From positions 1 to 5,426 of the forward strand of contig PMUE01000098.1 of NCBI GenBank assembly GCA_003167055.1: a stretch of 5,426 bases of DNA, read 5' to 3'. Every line of letters begins with the position of its first letter. The stretch's first letter is position 1. The stretch comes from Vulcanimicrobiota bacterium. GTDB taxonomy: Bacteria; Vulcanimicrobiota; Vulcanimicrobiia; Vulcanimicrobiales; Vulcanimicrobiaceae. Shown piece by piece: positions 4,466-5,426 of this stretch. The position numbers and the translations under genes were made by a program. Under the pieces are notes generated by a model. It was given only the letters and a program-made list of their open reading frames with translations. It made no database searches and had not been told where the DNA came from.

Positions 4466-5426
4466 TTACAATCGAGTGGCTGCTTGCTCGATGTGCCGGG
4501 CCAAATCGCCCGCAATGCGCTCGATGGCCTCGCGGTCGTCCCCCTCAGCCATAACCCGGATCAGCGGCTCGGTTCCCGACGGCCGAATCAGCAGTCGTCC
4601 CGCGCCCGCAAGTTCGGATTCGGCCTGCGCGATCGCTTCGCGCACGGCCGCAACCTCCAGCACGTTCTTGTGCGGTGTGCGAACGTTGACCAGCACTTGC
4701 GGCGCGACCACCACGTCACGCACGAGTTCGTGCAGCGTCGCGCCGTGCTCACGCATCAGGCCGAAAAGCGTCACCGCGGTCATCGGGCCGTCGCCGGTCG
4801 TGTTGCGACGCAAGTCGATGATGTGTCCCGACTGCTCGCCGCCTAAGTTGAATCCGCCCGATTGCATGCGTTCGAGCACGTAGCGATCGCCGACCGCGGT
4901 GCGCACGAGCGCGATTCCGGCGCGCCCAAGCGCGCGCTCAAACCCGATGTTGCTCATCACCGTTCCGACGATCGTGTCGTGCGTCAACGCGCCGAGCGCG
5001 TGCAGCGCACATCCGATGGCGAACATCACGTGGTCGCCCGAGACGATGGTTCCGGTTTCGTCGACGAAAAGCGCGCGGTCCGCGTCGCCGTCGAAGGCTA
5101 CGCCGACGACGCTGCCGTCAGCATCGGCGGTCGCGCGCTCGACCGCGGACTGCAGTGGCCCAAGGTGCGTCGCGCCGCACTCCACGTTGATTCGCGCGCC
5201 GTCATTCTCGCAATTGATCTCGATGACGTCGGCGCCGAGTTTACGCAGCGCGTACGGCGCCATCGCGTACGCGGCGCCAAACGCTCCGTCAACCACCACG
5301 CGCAATCCGCGCAGATCGGCGCCCGTACCATAGAGTTCGTCGTAGTAGTACTTGCCGAGATTTTGCGCGGTGCGCGCGACGCCGACGCCGACGCCGGTCG
5401 GACGCGGAAGATCCTCGCGCTCCATC
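4466..5426 (-). CDS. glmM: Phosphoglucosamine mutase, C-terminal part (5' end outside window)
   Basis: The visible 320 codons encode about the last three quarters of GlmM, which converts glucosamine-6-phosphate to glucosamine-1-phosphate on the cytoplasmic path to UDP-GlcNAc, peptidoglycan and lipopolysaccharide. Counting from the first visible Met (5425), the metal-binding loop DGDADR is at 112-117 and TVMSNIGFERAL at 155-166. AVGDRYVLERM is at 177-187, the sugar-recognition loop GGEQSGH at 195-201, and the C-terminal phosphate-binding loop RPSGTEPLIRVMAEG at 281-295. EQSGH and the TVMSN/VGDRYV motifs separate GlmM from phosphomannomutase or phosphoglucomutase relatives. GlmM is normally about 445 residues, so roughly 125 N-terminal residues, including the phosphorylated active-site Ser, lie beyond the right edge; the visible Met is internal. 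The C-terminus is complete (TAA at 4468-4466). The NlpC/P60 gene follows on the same strand after 233 bases that hold the c-di-AMP riboswitch. Confidence 0.95.
   Translation of the reverse strand, partial: MEREDLPRPTGVGVGVARTAQNLGKYYYDELYGTGADLRGLRVVVDGAFGAAYAMAPYALRKLGADVIEINCENDGARINVECGATHLGPLQSAVERATADADGSVVGVAFDGDADRALFVDETGTIVSGDHVMFAIGCALHALGALTHDTIVGTVMSNIGFERALGRAGIALVRTAVGDRYVLERMQSGGFNLGGEQSGHIIDLRRNTTGDGPMTAVTLFGLMREHGATLHELVRDVVVAPQVLVNVRTPHKNVLEVAAVREAIAQAESELAGAGRLLIRPSGTEPLIRVMAEGDDREAIERIAGDLARHIEQAATRL

Noticed and set aside
4398..4883. Plus-strand open frames opposite the glmM 3' end and the riboswitch
   Set aside because: They are shadows of glmM and of the structured leader, with Ser/Arg-rich composition and no domain.

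Overview
This is a GC-rich bacterial chromosomal window. It looks like ordinary core and housekeeping sequence, with no transposase, integrase, phage gene or CRISPR array. The first ~190 bases are clearly richer in A+T than the rest. Taxonomy cannot be fixed from the sequence. GC content, frequent GTG/TTG starts, weak ribosome binding sites and the gene mix would suit a little-cultured lineage such as Candidatus Eremiobacterota (WPS-2) or another deep Terrabacteria group, but that is a low-confidence guess.

Left part (1-1467, minus strand). An AT-rich non-coding stretch precedes a two-gene unit read leftwards: a DUF1835-family protein (529-1467) and a small SnoaL/NTF2-like protein (194-532). 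The second gene begins on a GTG that overlaps the stop of the first (GTGA), so the pair is probably translationally coupled.

Middle part (1485-2972, plus strand). A papain-like (C1) cysteine peptidase with no signal peptide diverges from the DUF1835 gene, with only 17 bases between start codons. A possible intrinsic terminator follows, then a DJ-1/PfpI protein of the Hsp31 (glyoxalase III/chaperone) type. A convergent tRNA-Gln(UUG) gene lies at 3040-3111 on the minus strand. Beyond it is a cluster of three perfect hairpins.

Right part (3112-5426, minus strand). In transcription order this holds glmM (phosphoglucosamine mutase, 5' end outside the window), a 215-base leader, a secreted NlpC/P60 cell-wall peptidase, and a small DUF4870-like membrane protein. 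The leader carries a convincing cyclic di-AMP riboswitch of the ydaO/yuaA class, placed directly against the Shine-Dalgarno of the NlpC/P60 gene. The local logic is cell-wall homeostasis: GlmM makes glucosamine-1-phosphate for peptidoglycan, in other bacteria GlmM partners the c-di-AMP synthase CdaA, and c-di-AMP would control the adjacent wall hydrolase through the riboswitch.

Main points for a second look: the riboswitch and its apparently translational output; the membrane-protein gene whose conserved N-terminus has no ATG/GTG/TTG start and begins at ATT right after the NlpC/P60 stop codon; the hairpin cluster beside the tRNA; and the very tight divergent pair at 1467/1485. No clearly new defence or mobile system was found.
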